Shown: positions 41,180 through 50,711 of the stretch, one piece after another
Layout: each line of letters starts with the position of its first letter
How positions within the stretch are numbered: the first letter of the stretch is position 1
NCBI RefSeq assembly: GCF_014639275.1
Contig: NZ_BMFW01000011.1
Span: 1 to 64,000, forward strand
From: Arthrobacter liuii
GTDB taxonomy: Bacteria; Actinomycetota; Actinomycetes; Actinomycetales; Micrococcaceae
Reading direction: 5' to 3'
Length of the DNA stretch: 64,000 nucleotides
Notes under the pieces: generated by a model
Databases searched by the model: none
Seen by the model: the letters and a program-made list of their open reading frames with translations, nothing else
What the model was told of the DNA's origin: nothing
Translations under genes and position numbers: made by a program

Positions 41180-42193
41180 ATGGCAAACGCACCCACCAAC
41201 CCCGGCGGCACCGTCCAGCTTGGCGACGGCCTGGCCGTCAGCCCCCTCGGATTCGGCGGCATGGCCCTCACCCCTGTGTACGGCGAGGTGGACCCCGCGG
41301 AGGCCCTGCAGACACTGCACCACGCCGTGGATGCCGGTGTCAGCTTCATTGACACGGCCGACATCTACGGCGGGGGCAGCAACGAGGAGCTGATTTCGCA
41401 GCTGCTCAAGGACCGGCGGCCCGAGGTCCAGCTGGCCACCAAGTTCGCGCTGGTGGGCACGCCGACTGACGGCTACACGGACATTCGCGGTGATGCGGCC
41501 TATGTACGCCAGGCCGTGGAGCGGAGCCTGCAGCGGCTGGGCACCGACGTCATCGACCTCTACTACATGCACCGCCGCGACGTCCGCGTCCCCATCGAGG
41601 AAACCGTCGGCGCCATGGCGGAGCTGGTCCAGCAGGGCAAGGTCAAGCACCTGGGCCTGTCCGAGGTGACGGCCCAGGAACTGCAGGACGCGGCAGCGGT
41701 CCACCCGATCGCCGCGGTCCAGAGCGAATGGTCCATCTGGAGCCGGGACGTGGAACGCAACGTTGTTCCCGCCGCGGCCGGCCTGGGCGTGGGCTTCGTC
41801 CCCTATTCCCCGCTGGGCCGCGGCTTCCTCACCGGAACGGTCGACACCTCAAGCCTGGGAGCCAAGGACTTCCGGCGGAACATCCCCCGTTTCGCCCCGG
41901 ATGCCGCAAGTGCCAACCAGGCTGTGGTGGACGCCGTCCGGTCCGTGGCGGACCAGCTGGGCGCCACACCGGCACAGGTTGCCCTGGCCTGGCTGGTCGC
42001 CCAAGGCAAGCGGCTGGGCCTGCCGGTGGTCCCTATCCCCGGCACCCGCAAAGCCGCGCGCATCGACGAAAACCTGGGCGCCCTGGCCCTGGACCTCACC
42101 CCGGCGCACCTGGAGGCCCTGGACGCAGCGTCGGACGCCGTCGTCGGCTCCCGTTCCGCGGACCCCACGTGGGTGTCCGAAGGGCGCGAATAA
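41180..42193 (+). CDS. Aldo/keto reductase
   Basis: The 337-residue protein is an NADPH-dependent aldo-keto reductase of the AKR13/YajO-like type: FIDTADIYGGGSNEELI (catalytic Asp and Tyr), the Lys in LATKFAL and His in DLYYMHRRD. The C-terminal VPIPGTRKAARIDENLGAL binds the cofactor. ATG 41180 follows CAGGAGAACC. The substrate is unknown. It is 50 bp upstream of an ABM protein gene and probably forms a transcript with it. Confidence 0.88.
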   Translation: MANAPTNPGGTVQLGDGLAVSPLGFGGMALTPVYGEVDPAEALQTLHHAVDAGVSFIDTADIYGGGSNEELISQLLKDRRPEVQLATKFALVGTPTDGYTDIRGDAAYVRQAVERSLQRLGTDVIDLYYMHRRDVRVPIEETVGAMAELVQQGKVKHLGLSEVTAQELQDAAAVHPIAAVQSEWSIWSRDVERNVVPAAAGLGVGFVPYSPLGRGFLTGTVDTSSLGAKDFRRNIPRFAPDAASANQAVVDAVRSVADQLGATPAQVALAWLVAQGKRLGLPVVPIPGTRKAARIDENLGALALDLTPAHLEALDAASDAVVGSRSADPTWVSEGRE

Positions 42194-42243
42194 GCGCATT
42201 TCCCAAAGCCAATCCGCCGTACACCCCGACCCTAAGGAGACCC

Positions 42244-42561
42244 ATGACTGCCATCGTCCACTTTGAAGTCCAGATCGATCCCGCCCACCGGGAAGACGCC
42301 GCCAAATACCTTTCTGAAACCCTCGCCGCCACCCGTGCCTGGCCCGGCAACCAGGGCATCGAAGCGCTGGTGGACGACGCCGACCCGTGCCACATCCTGG
42401 TGGTGGAAACGTGGGCCACCACGCAGGACCATGACGACTACGCCGCCTGGCGGAGGACTCCGGAGGGGAAAAGCGGGCTGCATGAAGTCCTGGCCGCTCC
42501 GCCGTCCAAACAGGTTTACTCGACCACCCTGCCGCTGAACCTGCAGCCATCCCAGGGCTAA
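42244..42561 (+). CDS. Antibiotic biosynthesis monooxygenase-domain protein
   Basis: The 105-residue protein fits the dimeric alpha/beta barrel ABM fold (IVHFEVQIDPAHREDAAKYL near the start, ILVVETWATTQDHDDYAAW later). Such proteins are heme-degrading or quinone-forming enzymes or have unknown roles. AAGGAG precedes ATG 42244; the next gene starts 3 bp after its stop. Confidence 0.82.
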   Translation: MTAIVHFEVQIDPAHREDAAKYLSETLAATRAWPGNQGIEALVDDADPCHILVVETWATTQDHDDYAAWRRTPEGKSGLHEVLAAPPSKQVYSTTLPLNLQPSQG

Positions 42562-42564
42562 GCC

Positions 42565-43215
42565 ATGGACTCACTTCTGTACGACCTGCCGGCCCTCACC
42601 ATCCGCAGCATTTCCGTCAGCGAAATGGACAACAACGTGTACCTGCTGACGGCCAAGGAGAGCGGAGCGCAGCTGCTGATTGACGCCGCGGATGACTTTT
42701 CGGCCATCCGGCAGTTGCTTGCGGACGGAGCTGCGGACACTGCTGCCGCGACGCGGCTGGCGCTGATCGCCACCACGCACCAGCACTGGGACCACGTGCG
42801 CGCGCTGAAGGACCTGGTGGAGGCTACCGGTGCCCGGACAGCGGCGGGAGAGGACGACGCCGATGCGTTGCCGGTTCCCGTGGACCGGCGGCTTGGGCAC
42901 GGGGACAAGGTAGCCGTGGACGGCTTTGAGCTCGCTGCCGTGCACCTGCGGGGACACACCCCCGGGTCCATCGCGTTTGTGTACCAGGACCCGGAGGGGC
43001 CTGCCCATATCTTCTCCGGCGACTCGCTGTTCCCGGGCGGGGTGGGCAACACGCAGAAGGACCCGGAAAGGTTCGCCCAGCTCTTGTCCGACGTCACGGA
43101 GCGGCTGTTCGGCACCTACCCGGACACCGCCGTCGTGCATCCCGGGCATGGCAAGCCCACCACCCTGGGTGCCGAGCGGCCGCACCTTGAGGAGTGGCGC
43201 GCCCGCGGCTGGTAA
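42565..43215 (+). CDS. MBL-fold metallohydrolase
   Basis: The 216-residue glyoxalase II-like protein has TTHQHWDHVRAL (metal ligands), HLRGHTPGSIAF, FSGDSLFPGG and the closing VVHPGHGKPTTLG. It starts 3 bp after the ABM gene, so it probably belongs to the aldo/keto reductase-ABM operon. A thioester or lactone hydrolase is the likely type. A strong palindromic repeat follows. Confidence 0.85.
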   Translation: MDSLLYDLPALTIRSISVSEMDNNVYLLTAKESGAQLLIDAADDFSAIRQLLADGAADTAAATRLALIATTHQHWDHVRALKDLVEATGARTAAGEDDADALPVPVDRRLGHGDKVAVDGFELAAVHLRGHTPGSIAFVYQDPEGPAHIFSGDSLFPGGVGNTQKDPERFAQLLSDVTERLFGTYPDTAVVHPGHGKPTTLGAERPHLEEWRARGW

Positions 43216-43225
43216 CCCACAAACG

Positions 43226-43287
43226 CATCGAGTGCTCCGTAACTGCCCTTATGGACCTTCTAAAGGGCGGTTACGGAGCACTCGATG
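43226..43287. repeat. Palindromic terminator-like repeat, copy 2
   Basis: CATCGAGTGCTCCGTAAC (43226-43243) is the exact reverse complement of 43270-43287, and the inner GCCCTT/AAGGGC extends the stem. It matches copy 1 at 25183-25244 in the outer arm and much of the loop. It separates the convergent MBL and helicase genes. Confidence 0.9.
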
Positions 43288-43318
43288 GATTAGTTAGGCG
43301 GGGCCCCGCCGGCGGGGA

Positions 43319-45223
43319 CTAGCGGCTGCGGCGTTCGTTCGACGCGGGAGCGGACGCGCGGCGGGGGCCGCTGCGGGCGGGACGGCCTGAACCGCCGTTG
43401 CCGGAACCGCCGCTGCCCGAACCGTAGGAGCCACCGGAAGTTCCGCCGGTGTTGGAGGACCAGACAGCCTTGTTGCCGCCGGTTGCACCTGATGAACGCT
43501 GGCCGGAGGTGCCTGCTGCTGCCCGCTGGCCGGTTGCCGGGCGGCCGCTGCGCTGGCCACCGCCGGACGCCGGGCGTCCGCCTGAGGCCGGGCGGCCGGA
43601 GCCGCCGCGCGGGGCATCGCTGCGGGTGATCCGGGAATCGCCCCGGCCCTCTGCGGCACGGCCGTCGGAACCGCGGCCGGCCGATGAGCGGCCACCTGCT
43701 GCGGGGACGTCGTTGCGGTGGGTCGAGGCGGCGCCGCGGCCGCGGGCATTGCGGCGGGCGGCCGCAGCTGCAACAGCGCGGTCCTCGTTCTGCTCTGCGT
43801 TGCGGTCGAAGGCGGCGCGGGCTTCGGTCCGGCCCTCGAAGGCTGCTGCGCGGCGCTCTGCACGGGGAGCGTCGCTGCGGGCGGGCTCGGCCGAAACCTT
43901 GCCACGTCCGCCGCGTCCGCCACGACCACCGGCGGACGGCGCAGCCTGGCGCCGTGCCCGCTTGCGCTCGGCGTTGGCACCGGTGGAGGTGCCGCCACCC
44001 TGCTTGGGGGCCTTGGCTGCCAGCAGTGCGGCCCGGGTGCGGGGGTCAACCTTGTCGGCGATTTCGCCCACCAGGTCAGCCACGATCTGCGAGCTGGCGG
44101 TAACGCGCTCGAAGTTGACGTCCACGCCTGCGGCCTTCATCAGCTTCTTCACGTCGGTCTGCTGCTCGGGCAGGGTCAGGGTGACCACGGTGCCGTCGGA
44201 ACCGGCACGCGCGGTGCGGCCGGAGCGGTGCAGGTACGCCTTGTGCTCGGTGGGCGGGTCCACGTGGATGACCAGTTCGACGTCGTCAACGTGCACACCG
44301 CGGGCGGCGACGTCGGTGGCCACCAGGACCCGGACGTCGCCGTTGGAGAACTCCGCCAGGTTGCGGTCACGGGCATTCTGCGACAGGTTGCCGTGCAGGT
44401 CGACAGCGGGGATGCCGGCGTCGGTCAGGGTCTTGGCCAGCTTGCGGGCGTGGTGCTTGGTCCGCATGAACAGGACACGGCGGCCGGCGCCGGAGGCGAG
44501 CTCCACGATCAGCTGCTTCTTGACGGTCTGGTCGTTGACCACCAGCACGTGGTGTTCCATGGTGGTCACGGCTGCCTGCGGGTCGTCCACCGAGTGGGTG
44601 AGCGGGTTGGACAGGTAGCGCTGGACGATCTTGTCCACACCGTTGTCCAGGGTGGCGGAGAAGAGCAGGCGCTGGCCCTGGCTGGGGGTCATGTCCATAA
44701 GCTTCTTGACCACGGGCAGGAAGCCGAGGTCGGCCATGTGGTCTGCCTCGTCCAGGACAGTGATCTCCACGGCCTCGAGGGTGAGGATGCGCTGGCGGAT
44801 CAGGTCCTCCAGGCGGCCGGGGCAGGCGATGACGATGTCGACGCCGGCGCGCAGCGCCTTCTCCTGGCGGGCCTGGGAGATGCCGCCGTAGATCACGGTG
44901 GTGTTCAGGCCTGCGGCCTTGGCCAGCGGCTCGATGGTGGCGTTGATCTGCGTGGCCAGCTCACGGGTGGGCGCCAGGACCAGGCCCATGGGGCGGCCGG
45001 GCTTGCGGAAGTACTTGGCTTCCCGCTCAGCGAGTCTTGCTACAAGCGGGATGGCGAAAGCAATGGTTTTACCGGATCCGGTCCGGCCGCGGCCCAGGAC
45101 GTCACGACCGGACAGCGTGTCCGGAAGGGTCTTCACCTGGATGGGAAACGGTTCAACGATTCCCTGCGCGGAAAGGGTGTCTGCAAGGGCCTTGGGAGTA
45201 CCGAGGGCAGCAAAAGTAGTCAT
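43319..45223 (-). CDS. DEAD-box RNA helicase with Arg/Gly-rich tail
   Basis: The 634-residue protein has the two RecA-like domains (motif I GRTGSGKT, DEAD, SAT in LLFSATLD, and motif VI HRSGRTARAG) in the first 380 residues. A long, low-complexity, Arg/Gly/Ser-rich C-terminal extension (about 400-634) probably binds RNA. Actinobacterial relatives act in ribosome assembly and cold adaptation. The upstream gap of 317 bp could hold a long 5' leader, as is common for cold-regulated helicases. Confidence 0.93.
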   Translation of the reverse strand: MTTFAALGTPKALADTLSAQGIVEPFPIQVKTLPDTLSGRDVLGRGRTGSGKTIAFAIPLVARLAEREAKYFRKPGRPMGLVLAPTRELATQINATIEPLAKAAGLNTTVIYGGISQARQEKALRAGVDIVIACPGRLEDLIRQRILTLEAVEITVLDEADHMADLGFLPVVKKLMDMTPSQGQRLLFSATLDNGVDKIVQRYLSNPLTHSVDDPQAAVTTMEHHVLVVNDQTVKKQLIVELASGAGRRVLFMRTKHHARKLAKTLTDAGIPAVDLHGNLSQNARDRNLAEFSNGDVRVLVATDVAARGVHVDDVELVIHVDPPTEHKAYLHRSGRTARAGSDGTVVTLTLPEQQTDVKKLMKAAGVDVNFERVTASSQIVADLVGEIADKVDPRTRAALLAAKAPKQGGGTSTGANAERKRARRQAAPSAGGRGGRGGRGKVSAEPARSDAPRAERRAAAFEGRTEARAAFDRNAEQNEDRAVAAAAARRNARGRGAASTHRNDVPAAGGRSSAGRGSDGRAAEGRGDSRITRSDAPRGGSGRPASGGRPASGGGQRSGRPATGQRAAAGTSGQRSSGATGGNKAVWSSNTGGTSGGSYGSGSGGSGNGGSGRPARSGPRRASAPASNERRSR

Positions 45224-45540
45224 GTAGTTTTTTACGGTCTTTCTGGCGGTATCCGGGCGGATATCGGCCCCCGATGCCGGTTGGACCAGGGGTTTCGCCG
45301 AAGAAAAGTCAGGTGATCAACCGGGCGCTGTAAATAAGGACAGCCGGCCGGGACCAAATGGAACGCGTTCATCGACGCAGGATGTGCCTCTCACATGAAG
45401 AAAGCCCACTCCCTGGAAAGGATCTCCAAATCAGGAGCAGGCGGCATCACTGCACATCAAGTTCCTCCAGTCTAGCATCCCGGCGCGCGGCACCCGTCCC
45501 CGGCGTTGCCTTCGGCGGCACGGCGGGGCAGTGTTGTGGC
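45224..45540. other. Divergent spacer between helicase and methyltransferase
   Basis: This 317-bp stretch carries the promoters of both genes. I see a short dyad ATCGG-CCC-CCGAT near 45267-45279 in the helicase leader and no convincing ORF or named RNA motif. Confidence 0.4.
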
Positions 45541-46317
45541 ATGAGCGAACACCCGGGGCAGTACCAGGAGCCGCACCAACACGAAGCGCACCAGCGCCGC
45601 GCGCACGACGGCGGCGGCTCGCCGGAAGCGGATGGCGGCGGCATAGATGCCGCAGCGGCCTGGGACGAGCGGTACCGCACCAAAGCGCGGCTCTGGAGTG
45701 GGAAACCGAACCCGCAGCTTGTCCGCGAGGCCGGTGGCCTGCGGCCGGGACAAGCGCTGGAACTGGGCTGCGGCGAAGGCGCCGACGCCATCTGGCTGGC
45801 GCAGCAAGGCTGGTCCGTAACCGCCGTCGACGTTTCCGCCGTGGCCCTGGAACGGGCCCGCTCCCACGAGCTGGCGGAACTGGCGCGGGAGAGCGTGAAC
45901 CCGCCGGACGGGGACATCGGCAGCCGGATCACCTGGCAACTGGCCGACCTTACGCAGTGGCAGCCGGACGCTTCCTACGACCTGGTGACGTCTCAGCTCC
46001 TGCATTCCCAGGAACTCGACTGGCGGATCCCGCTGCGCACCGCGGCCTCAGCCGTCAGGCCCGGCGGAACCTTGCTGGTGGTGGGCCACCACCCGGACCG
46101 GCTGCCGCCCTGGGGCGCCGACCACCACCATCACCGGGACATGTTCTACACCGGCGACCAGCTGGTCCAGGAGCTCGGGCTGGACCGGGTGGACGCCAAT
46201 GACCGTCCGGAGTGGCAGCTGGAGGTCCTCACCAGCCGGGAGCGCCAGGTGACCGGGCCGGAGGGACAGGAAGCGGTGATCGCCGACGTCGTCATGCGCG
46301 CCACCCGCCTGCCCTAG
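45541..46317 (+). CDS. Class I SAM-dependent methyltransferase
   Basis: The 258-residue protein has the Rossmann SAM site LELGCGEGADAIWLAQQGW followed by VTAVDVSAVALERAR. The first 40 residues are His/Gly-rich and probably flexible. It resembles thiopurine/tellurite-type small-molecule methyltransferases; the substrate is unknown. ATG 45541 is chosen because upstream codons lack protein-like character. Its stop overlaps that of the convergent MFS gene. Confidence 0.85.
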   Translation: MSEHPGQYQEPHQHEAHQRRAHDGGGSPEADGGGIDAAAAWDERYRTKARLWSGKPNPQLVREAGGLRPGQALELGCGEGADAIWLAQQGWSVTAVDVSAVALERARSHELAELARESVNPPDGDIGSRITWQLADLTQWQPDASYDLVTSQLLHSQELDWRIPLRTAASAVRPGGTLLVVGHHPDRLPPWGADHHHHRDMFYTGDQLVQELGLDRVDANDRPEWQLEVLTSRERQVTGPEGQEAVIADVVMRATRLP

Positions 46318-47738
46318 CTCCGGTCGCGCTCCCGCGTGGTCACCCGGGGCGCCACCAGGGCCGCGGCCACACCGATGGCCGCAGTGAAGGCGAAGACGCC
46401 CACGAAGGACTGGACCGCCGTCGTAAATGCTGCGAACACAATCCCTGTGGTGGCCAGCGAAAGGGCTCCGCCGAGGGAGTCGGAAATGGACATGGCGGAG
46501 CTGTGGAAGCCTTCGTCCTCCTTGGCGGACAGCGCCAGGGTCATCACGCTCAGGCGAGGGTAGAGCAGGCCCATCCCGCCGCCTGCCAGGACCCAGCCGG
46601 CGATGGCGACGGCGGCAGGCCAGTGCAGCGCCGTGGTGACCAGGGCCAGGAGCACGGCAGCCAGGACCATCAGCGACCCTGCCTGAACGGCACTTCGGTG
46701 GGGCAGCCGCGAGCCCAGCCGGCCCTGGACCGCCGCGGCACCGGCCCAGGCCAGCGCTCCCCCAGTGAGCGTCAGGCCGGCCAGGGTGGGCGGGAACGAG
46801 TACTGGTCAATCAGGAGATAGGGCAGGTAGACCTCCGCGCCGAAGAACGCCGCCGAAGCGAGCCCGCGCGCCAGGATCACGCTCGGCAGCCCGCGCCGGC
46901 CTGCGAGGGTGCCGGCGGGCACCAGCGGCCGGACCGCCACCATGGCAAGGACGACGGCGGCCAGCGCCAGGAGTACCGTGGCGGCGGGAAAGGCGGGGAT
47001 GCTGACGTCCGCCGAGAGATTGAGCCCCAGCACCGCCAGCGCGGCCAGCGCCGCCCATCCCAGTCGGCCCAGGGCCCAGGGCGGGGTGCTTTCTTGCGGC
47101 TCACTCGCCTCCCGCGGCTCGCTTGCCTTCCCGGGCCCGTCCAGGTCGCGCAGCACCGGCACGATCATGGCCAGCGCGGGAACGACAAGGCCCACCACGC
47201 CCAGGAACACCCAGTGCCAGCTGAAGACCTGGGCCACCAGACCGGCGGCGAACGGCCCCACAAGCGAAGGGACCACCCAGGCGGCCGAAAACGCGGCGAA
47301 GATCCGAGGGTGCAGCGGGCCTGGAAAGAACCGTGCCACCAGCACGTAAAGGGCCACGGTAAGGGCGCCGCCGCCGAGCCCCTGCACCAGGCGTCCGCCG
47401 ACGAGCATCGGCATGGCGGTAGAGGTGCCCGCGATCAGCAGGCCCAGCACGAAGAGGGCCACAGAGGCATACAACGGCATTGCCGGCCCGCGCCGGTCGG
47501 ACCAGTTGCCCGCCCCCACCATGCCGATCACACCGGTGGCGAGAGGGCCTGCAAAAGCCAGGGCATACAGGCTTCCGCCGTTCAGCTCCCGGCTGACCAG
47601 GGGCATGATGGTGGTCACGGCAAGGGATTCGAAAGCCGACAGGAACACCAGGGCACAGGTGCCGACGGTTACCCAAAGGTACGGGGGCCGGAAGAGCCCG
47701 GTGGCTGGTCGGGCGGCCGGGAGGGTGGAGTCCCGCAC
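46314..47738 (-). CDS. MFS transporter, drug-efflux type
   Basis: The 474-residue protein has about 14 hydrophobic segments and DHA2-like motifs (LVQGLGGGALTVALYVLVARFF, NWSDRRGPAMPLYA). GTG 47738 follows AGGAG at close spacing and comes 8 bp after the stop of the upstream MFS gene, so both are co-transcribed. The substrate is unknown. Confidence 0.85.
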   Translation of the reverse strand: MRDSTLPAARPATGLFRPPYLWVTVGTCALVFLSAFESLAVTTIMPLVSRELNGGSLYALAFAGPLATGVIGMVGAGNWSDRRGPAMPLYASVALFVLGLLIAGTSTAMPMLVGGRLVQGLGGGALTVALYVLVARFFPGPLHPRIFAAFSAAWVVPSLVGPFAAGLVAQVFSWHWVFLGVVGLVVPALAMIVPVLRDLDGPGKASEPREASEPQESTPPWALGRLGWAALAALAVLGLNLSADVSIPAFPAATVLLALAAVVLAMVAVRPLVPAGTLAGRRGLPSVILARGLASAAFFGAEVYLPYLLIDQYSFPPTLAGLTLTGGALAWAGAAAVQGRLGSRLPHRSAVQAGSLMVLAAVLLALVTTALHWPAAVAIAGWVLAGGGMGLLYPRLSVMTLALSAKEDEGFHSSAMSISDSLGGALSLATTGIVFAAFTTAVQSFVGVFAFTAAIGVAAALVAPRVTTRERDRS

Positions 47739-47746
47739 GGCGTCTC

Positions 47747-49093
47747 CTAATCCACGAACCGGTTCCGGCCGGACCGGTAGCCAAAGACAGCCGCGAGCAG
47801 GCCCACCACCATGAACAGGACGCCGGCGGGAACAAAGGACCCGGTGGCCTGGTGCAGCTGCCCCACCATGAGCGTCCCCGTGGAGCCCACGCCGTAGCCC
47901 ACGCCCTGCATCATGCCGGACAGATGGGCGGCGGTATGCCCGTCGCGGGTGCGGAGCATGATCAGCGTCAGCGCCGCGGCGGTAAGGCTCCCCTGCCCCA
48001 ACCCCAGCAGCCCGGCCCATACCCAGATCAGGTCCAGCGGGCCCAGGATGCTCAGCACGAATCCCGCGCCGGTCATCAGTGCCACCACCATGTTGATGGC
48101 GCGCTGGTCCCGGAACCTTGCGGCCAGGGCCGGGGCGAACAGTGAACCCAGCATCTGCAGCACGATGCAGACGGCGACGATCAGCCCCGCCGTGGCCCCG
48201 TCGACGCCGCGCTCGCGGAGGATGGGCGCCAGCCAGGCGAAACCACTGAAGGACATCATGGCCTGCAGCACCATGAAGATGGTCACCTGCCAGGCAACGG
48301 GTGAGCGCCACACGTTCACGCCGTCCCTGACCACACGGTGCCGGACAGTCTCCTGCCGCACGGCCACAGGAAGGAACAAGAGAAGTACGACGGCGGCGGG
48401 CACCGCCCAGATCCACAGCGCCTTGGTCCACTCCCCCGTGGCCGTGTAGACCGGGTAGGTGAAGCCGGCTCCGAGCGCGGCGGAGGCACAGATGGCGGTG
48501 GTGTAGAGGCCACCCATGAGGCCAAGCCGTTGCGGGAAGTCGCGCTTCACCAGGCCCGGGAGCAGCACGTTGCACAGTGCGATCGCCGCGCCGCAGGCTG
48601 CCGTGCCAACCAGGAGGGCAGGCAGGTGGCCCGCACCGCCCAGGGCTGCTCCGGCGTCCACGGGCCTGAGCAGCAGCCCCGCAGTCAGCAAAGCCATGGC
48701 CCCCAGCAGTACCCGCTCCGCACCGAACCGGCGCGCAAGCACGGGGGCGAGAGGCGCGAAAACACCCAGCAGTGTCACGGGAACGGTGGTCAGCACCACC
48801 ACGGACCAGCCGGGCAGCCCCGCCTGGGAGGTGACCTCCGGCAGGACGGCGGAGAGGCTGGAAAAGACGCTGCGCAGATTCATGCCGATCAGGACCAGGC
48901 ATACACCGAGGTAGGCCAGGGCACGCCGGCTGCCCACACGGGTGGGTCCAGGGGCCGGGAGCTCATCGATTTCGGCATCAACCAGGTTGCTGAGCTCCGC
49001 CAGGCTGCTGCCCCTCCTGGTCGGGCCCTGGACTTCCCCTAAGGCAGTCCTTCGCCGCTGCTTCCCCGCCTCGGCGTTCGTTGCGTCAGTCAT
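47747..49093 (-). CDS. MFS transporter, CynX/NimT type
   Basis: The 448-residue protein has a 50-residue cytoplasmic head and 12 spans, with the CynX/NimT pattern (GMNLRSVFSSLSAVLPEV, FAPLAPVLARRFGAERVLL). Known members export cyanate or nitroimidazole-type compounds, but most are uncharacterised. ATG 49093 (MTDATNAEAGKQRRR) is chosen. It forms a two-gene unit with the MFS gene downstream. Confidence 0.85.
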   Translation of the reverse strand: MTDATNAEAGKQRRRTALGEVQGPTRRGSSLAELSNLVDAEIDELPAPGPTRVGSRRALAYLGVCLVLIGMNLRSVFSSLSAVLPEVTSQAGLPGWSVVVLTTVPVTLLGVFAPLAPVLARRFGAERVLLGAMALLTAGLLLRPVDAGAALGGAGHLPALLVGTAACGAAIALCNVLLPGLVKRDFPQRLGLMGGLYTTAICASAALGAGFTYPVYTATGEWTKALWIWAVPAAVVLLLFLPVAVRQETVRHRVVRDGVNVWRSPVAWQVTIFMVLQAMMSFSGFAWLAPILRERGVDGATAGLIVAVCIVLQMLGSLFAPALAARFRDQRAINMVVALMTGAGFVLSILGPLDLIWVWAGLLGLGQGSLTAAALTLIMLRTRDGHTAAHLSGMMQGVGYGVGSTGTLMVGQLHQATGSFVPAGVLFMVVGLLAAVFGYRSGRNRFVD

Positions 49094-49258
49094 CCGCCCA
49101 TTCTTGCAGGAGAGCGCAGCCAGGTTTTCCACATACGGCAACTCCTGCCTTCCGGCACCCCGTTGCAGATCCGTAGCTTGAGGAAAGCAGCCGGGGTGCC
49201 CAAACCCCTGCCCCACCGATACTTGCCCACGGGTAAACAAACTGACTGCCGGAAGTAG

Positions 49259-49666
49259 ATGATCACCATGGACTCACGGGAAACCGTCCCGGTTGATGCA
49301 AAAGGCCCCTTCCTTCAAGGACCGGCAGCCGCCACGCCAGGCCCCGGGAAAGCTATCGCAAGTCTTGTCCTGGCCCTCCTTGCACCCCTGAGTCTGGTGA
49401 TCACACAATCCCTCGCCGCCTTCGCGCTGCTGCTGACCTTTCCCTACAACGGTCCGTCAAAGCTCCCGTGGGTAGCGCCATTGGTTCTTTGGAGCCTGCC
49501 CATGATCCTCGGGTCCATCTCCACCGGTTTAGCCATCACGGTGATTCGAGACGCGAAACAGCAAGGGTTTGCCAAGGGCATGGCGACCGCCTCGCTGTGT
49601 GTGTCGGGCGTGGTGTTTGTGATCGGACTCCTGCTCTCGATAGGCCTCATGCTGATGATGCACTGA
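49259..49666 (+). CDS. Small membrane protein, unknown function
   Basis: The 135-residue protein has three hydrophobic spans (about 32-60, 72-92 and 110-133) after a polar head, in the style of DUF4190 proteins. Starts at 49259 and 49268 are both possible; GGAAG precedes the first closely. No functional hint is visible. Confidence 0.65.
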   Translation: MITMDSRETVPVDAKGPFLQGPAAATPGPGKAIASLVLALLAPLSLVITQSLAAFALLLTFPYNGPSKLPWVAPLVLWSLPMILGSISTGLAITVIRDAKQQGFAKGMATASLCVSGVVFVIGLLLSIGLMLMMH

Positions 49667-49755
49667 CCTGCATTTTCCTGGAGGGAGGCCGCTGCTCAAT
49701 TCAGCCCGTCCATTGCGCCCGCCGGCATTGTTCCCGCGGCGCTATTCTGGAAGGG

Positions 49756-50679
49756 ATGAACGAATCCCCTGAAAACCCCCAGCAGCCGCATGTCCCGCGG
49801 CCTGTCACGCCCGGAACCCAGGCCTCCTTCGGCACCTACGGCGGCCGCCCGGTCAGCTTCGTGCGCCGCGGCACCAGGCTGCAGGGCCGGCGGCAGGCGG
49901 CCTGGGCTGAACACGCCGAGCGGTGGGCGGTCGACGTTCCACGGCACGTGGCCAACACCTCGGTCCACCCGGACTACACCTTCGACGCCGCGGCAGAGTT
50001 CGGCCGCGAGGCCCCGCTCATCGTCGAGATCGGGTCTGGCCTTGGCGATGCCATCTGCCATGCGGCTGAACAAAACCCGGACACGAACTTCCTGGCGGTG
50101 GAGGTGTATACACCCGGGCTGGCCAACACGATCATCAAGATCAACAGCCGGGGCCTGGACAACGTCCGCGTGGTGGAGGCAAACGCCCCGGAGGTACTGG
50201 CCACCATGCTGCCCGGGGGTTCAGTCAGTGAGCTGTGGGTCTTTTTCCCTGACCCCTGGCACAAGTCGCGGCATCACAAGCGCCGCCTGATCCAGCCCGA
50301 GTTCGCCGGCCTGGCGGCAAAGGCTTTGAAACCCGGCGGCCTGTTCCGGATCGCCACCGACTGGTCCAACTACGCCATCCATGTCCGGGATGTCGTGGCC
50401 GGCTCAGCAGACTTCGAAAACCTGCACACCGGCGAGCGCCGCGGACCCGAAAGCCCGCTGACCCAGGTGTGGCAGTCCGGCGTCGAATCGGTGGTGGGCG
50501 GGGCACCGGTCCGGGAAGGACGCGCACCCGTGAGCACCGGACACACCGGTCCCAACGAAGGCGTGGACGAAACCGGGGGCTGGGCGCCCCGGTTCGAAGG
50601 AAGGATCCCGACCAGCTTCGAGGCGAAAGCCCACGAGGCCGGCCGGCTCATTTTCGATCTCTGCTACCGCCGCCGGTAA
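49756..50679 (+). CDS. trmB: tRNA (guanine-N7)-methyltransferase TrmB
   Basis: TrmB methylates G46 of tRNA. The 307-residue protein has LIVEIGSGLGDAICHAAEQ (SAM), FLAVEVYTPGLAN, and the diagnostic WVFFPDPWHKSRHHKRR tRNA/active-site motif. It is longer than the usual 220-240 residues because of an N-terminal extension of about 50 residues and a linker near 225-265. ATG 49756 follows GGAAGGG. Confidence 0.94.
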   Translation: MNESPENPQQPHVPRPVTPGTQASFGTYGGRPVSFVRRGTRLQGRRQAAWAEHAERWAVDVPRHVANTSVHPDYTFDAAAEFGREAPLIVEIGSGLGDAICHAAEQNPDTNFLAVEVYTPGLANTIIKINSRGLDNVRVVEANAPEVLATMLPGGSVSELWVFFPDPWHKSRHHKRRLIQPEFAGLAAKALKPGGLFRIATDWSNYAIHVRDVVAGSADFENLHTGERRGPESPLTQVWQSGVESVVGGAPVREGRAPVSTGHTGPNEGVDETGGWAPRFEGRIPTSFEAKAHEAGRLIFDLCYRRR

Positions 50680-50711
50680 AGGTGCGCCGGGCACGGGCGT
50701 TCGGGAAACCC

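Noticed and set aside
43718..45316. Open frame of 532 codons on the plus strand
   Set aside because: Antisense of the DEAD-box helicase, which has every expected motif.
46314..48902. Single 862-codon minus-strand frame covering two transporter genes
   Set aside because: The part upstream of about 47738 is an out-of-frame reading of the CynX/NimT gene, so this is not a fused protein.
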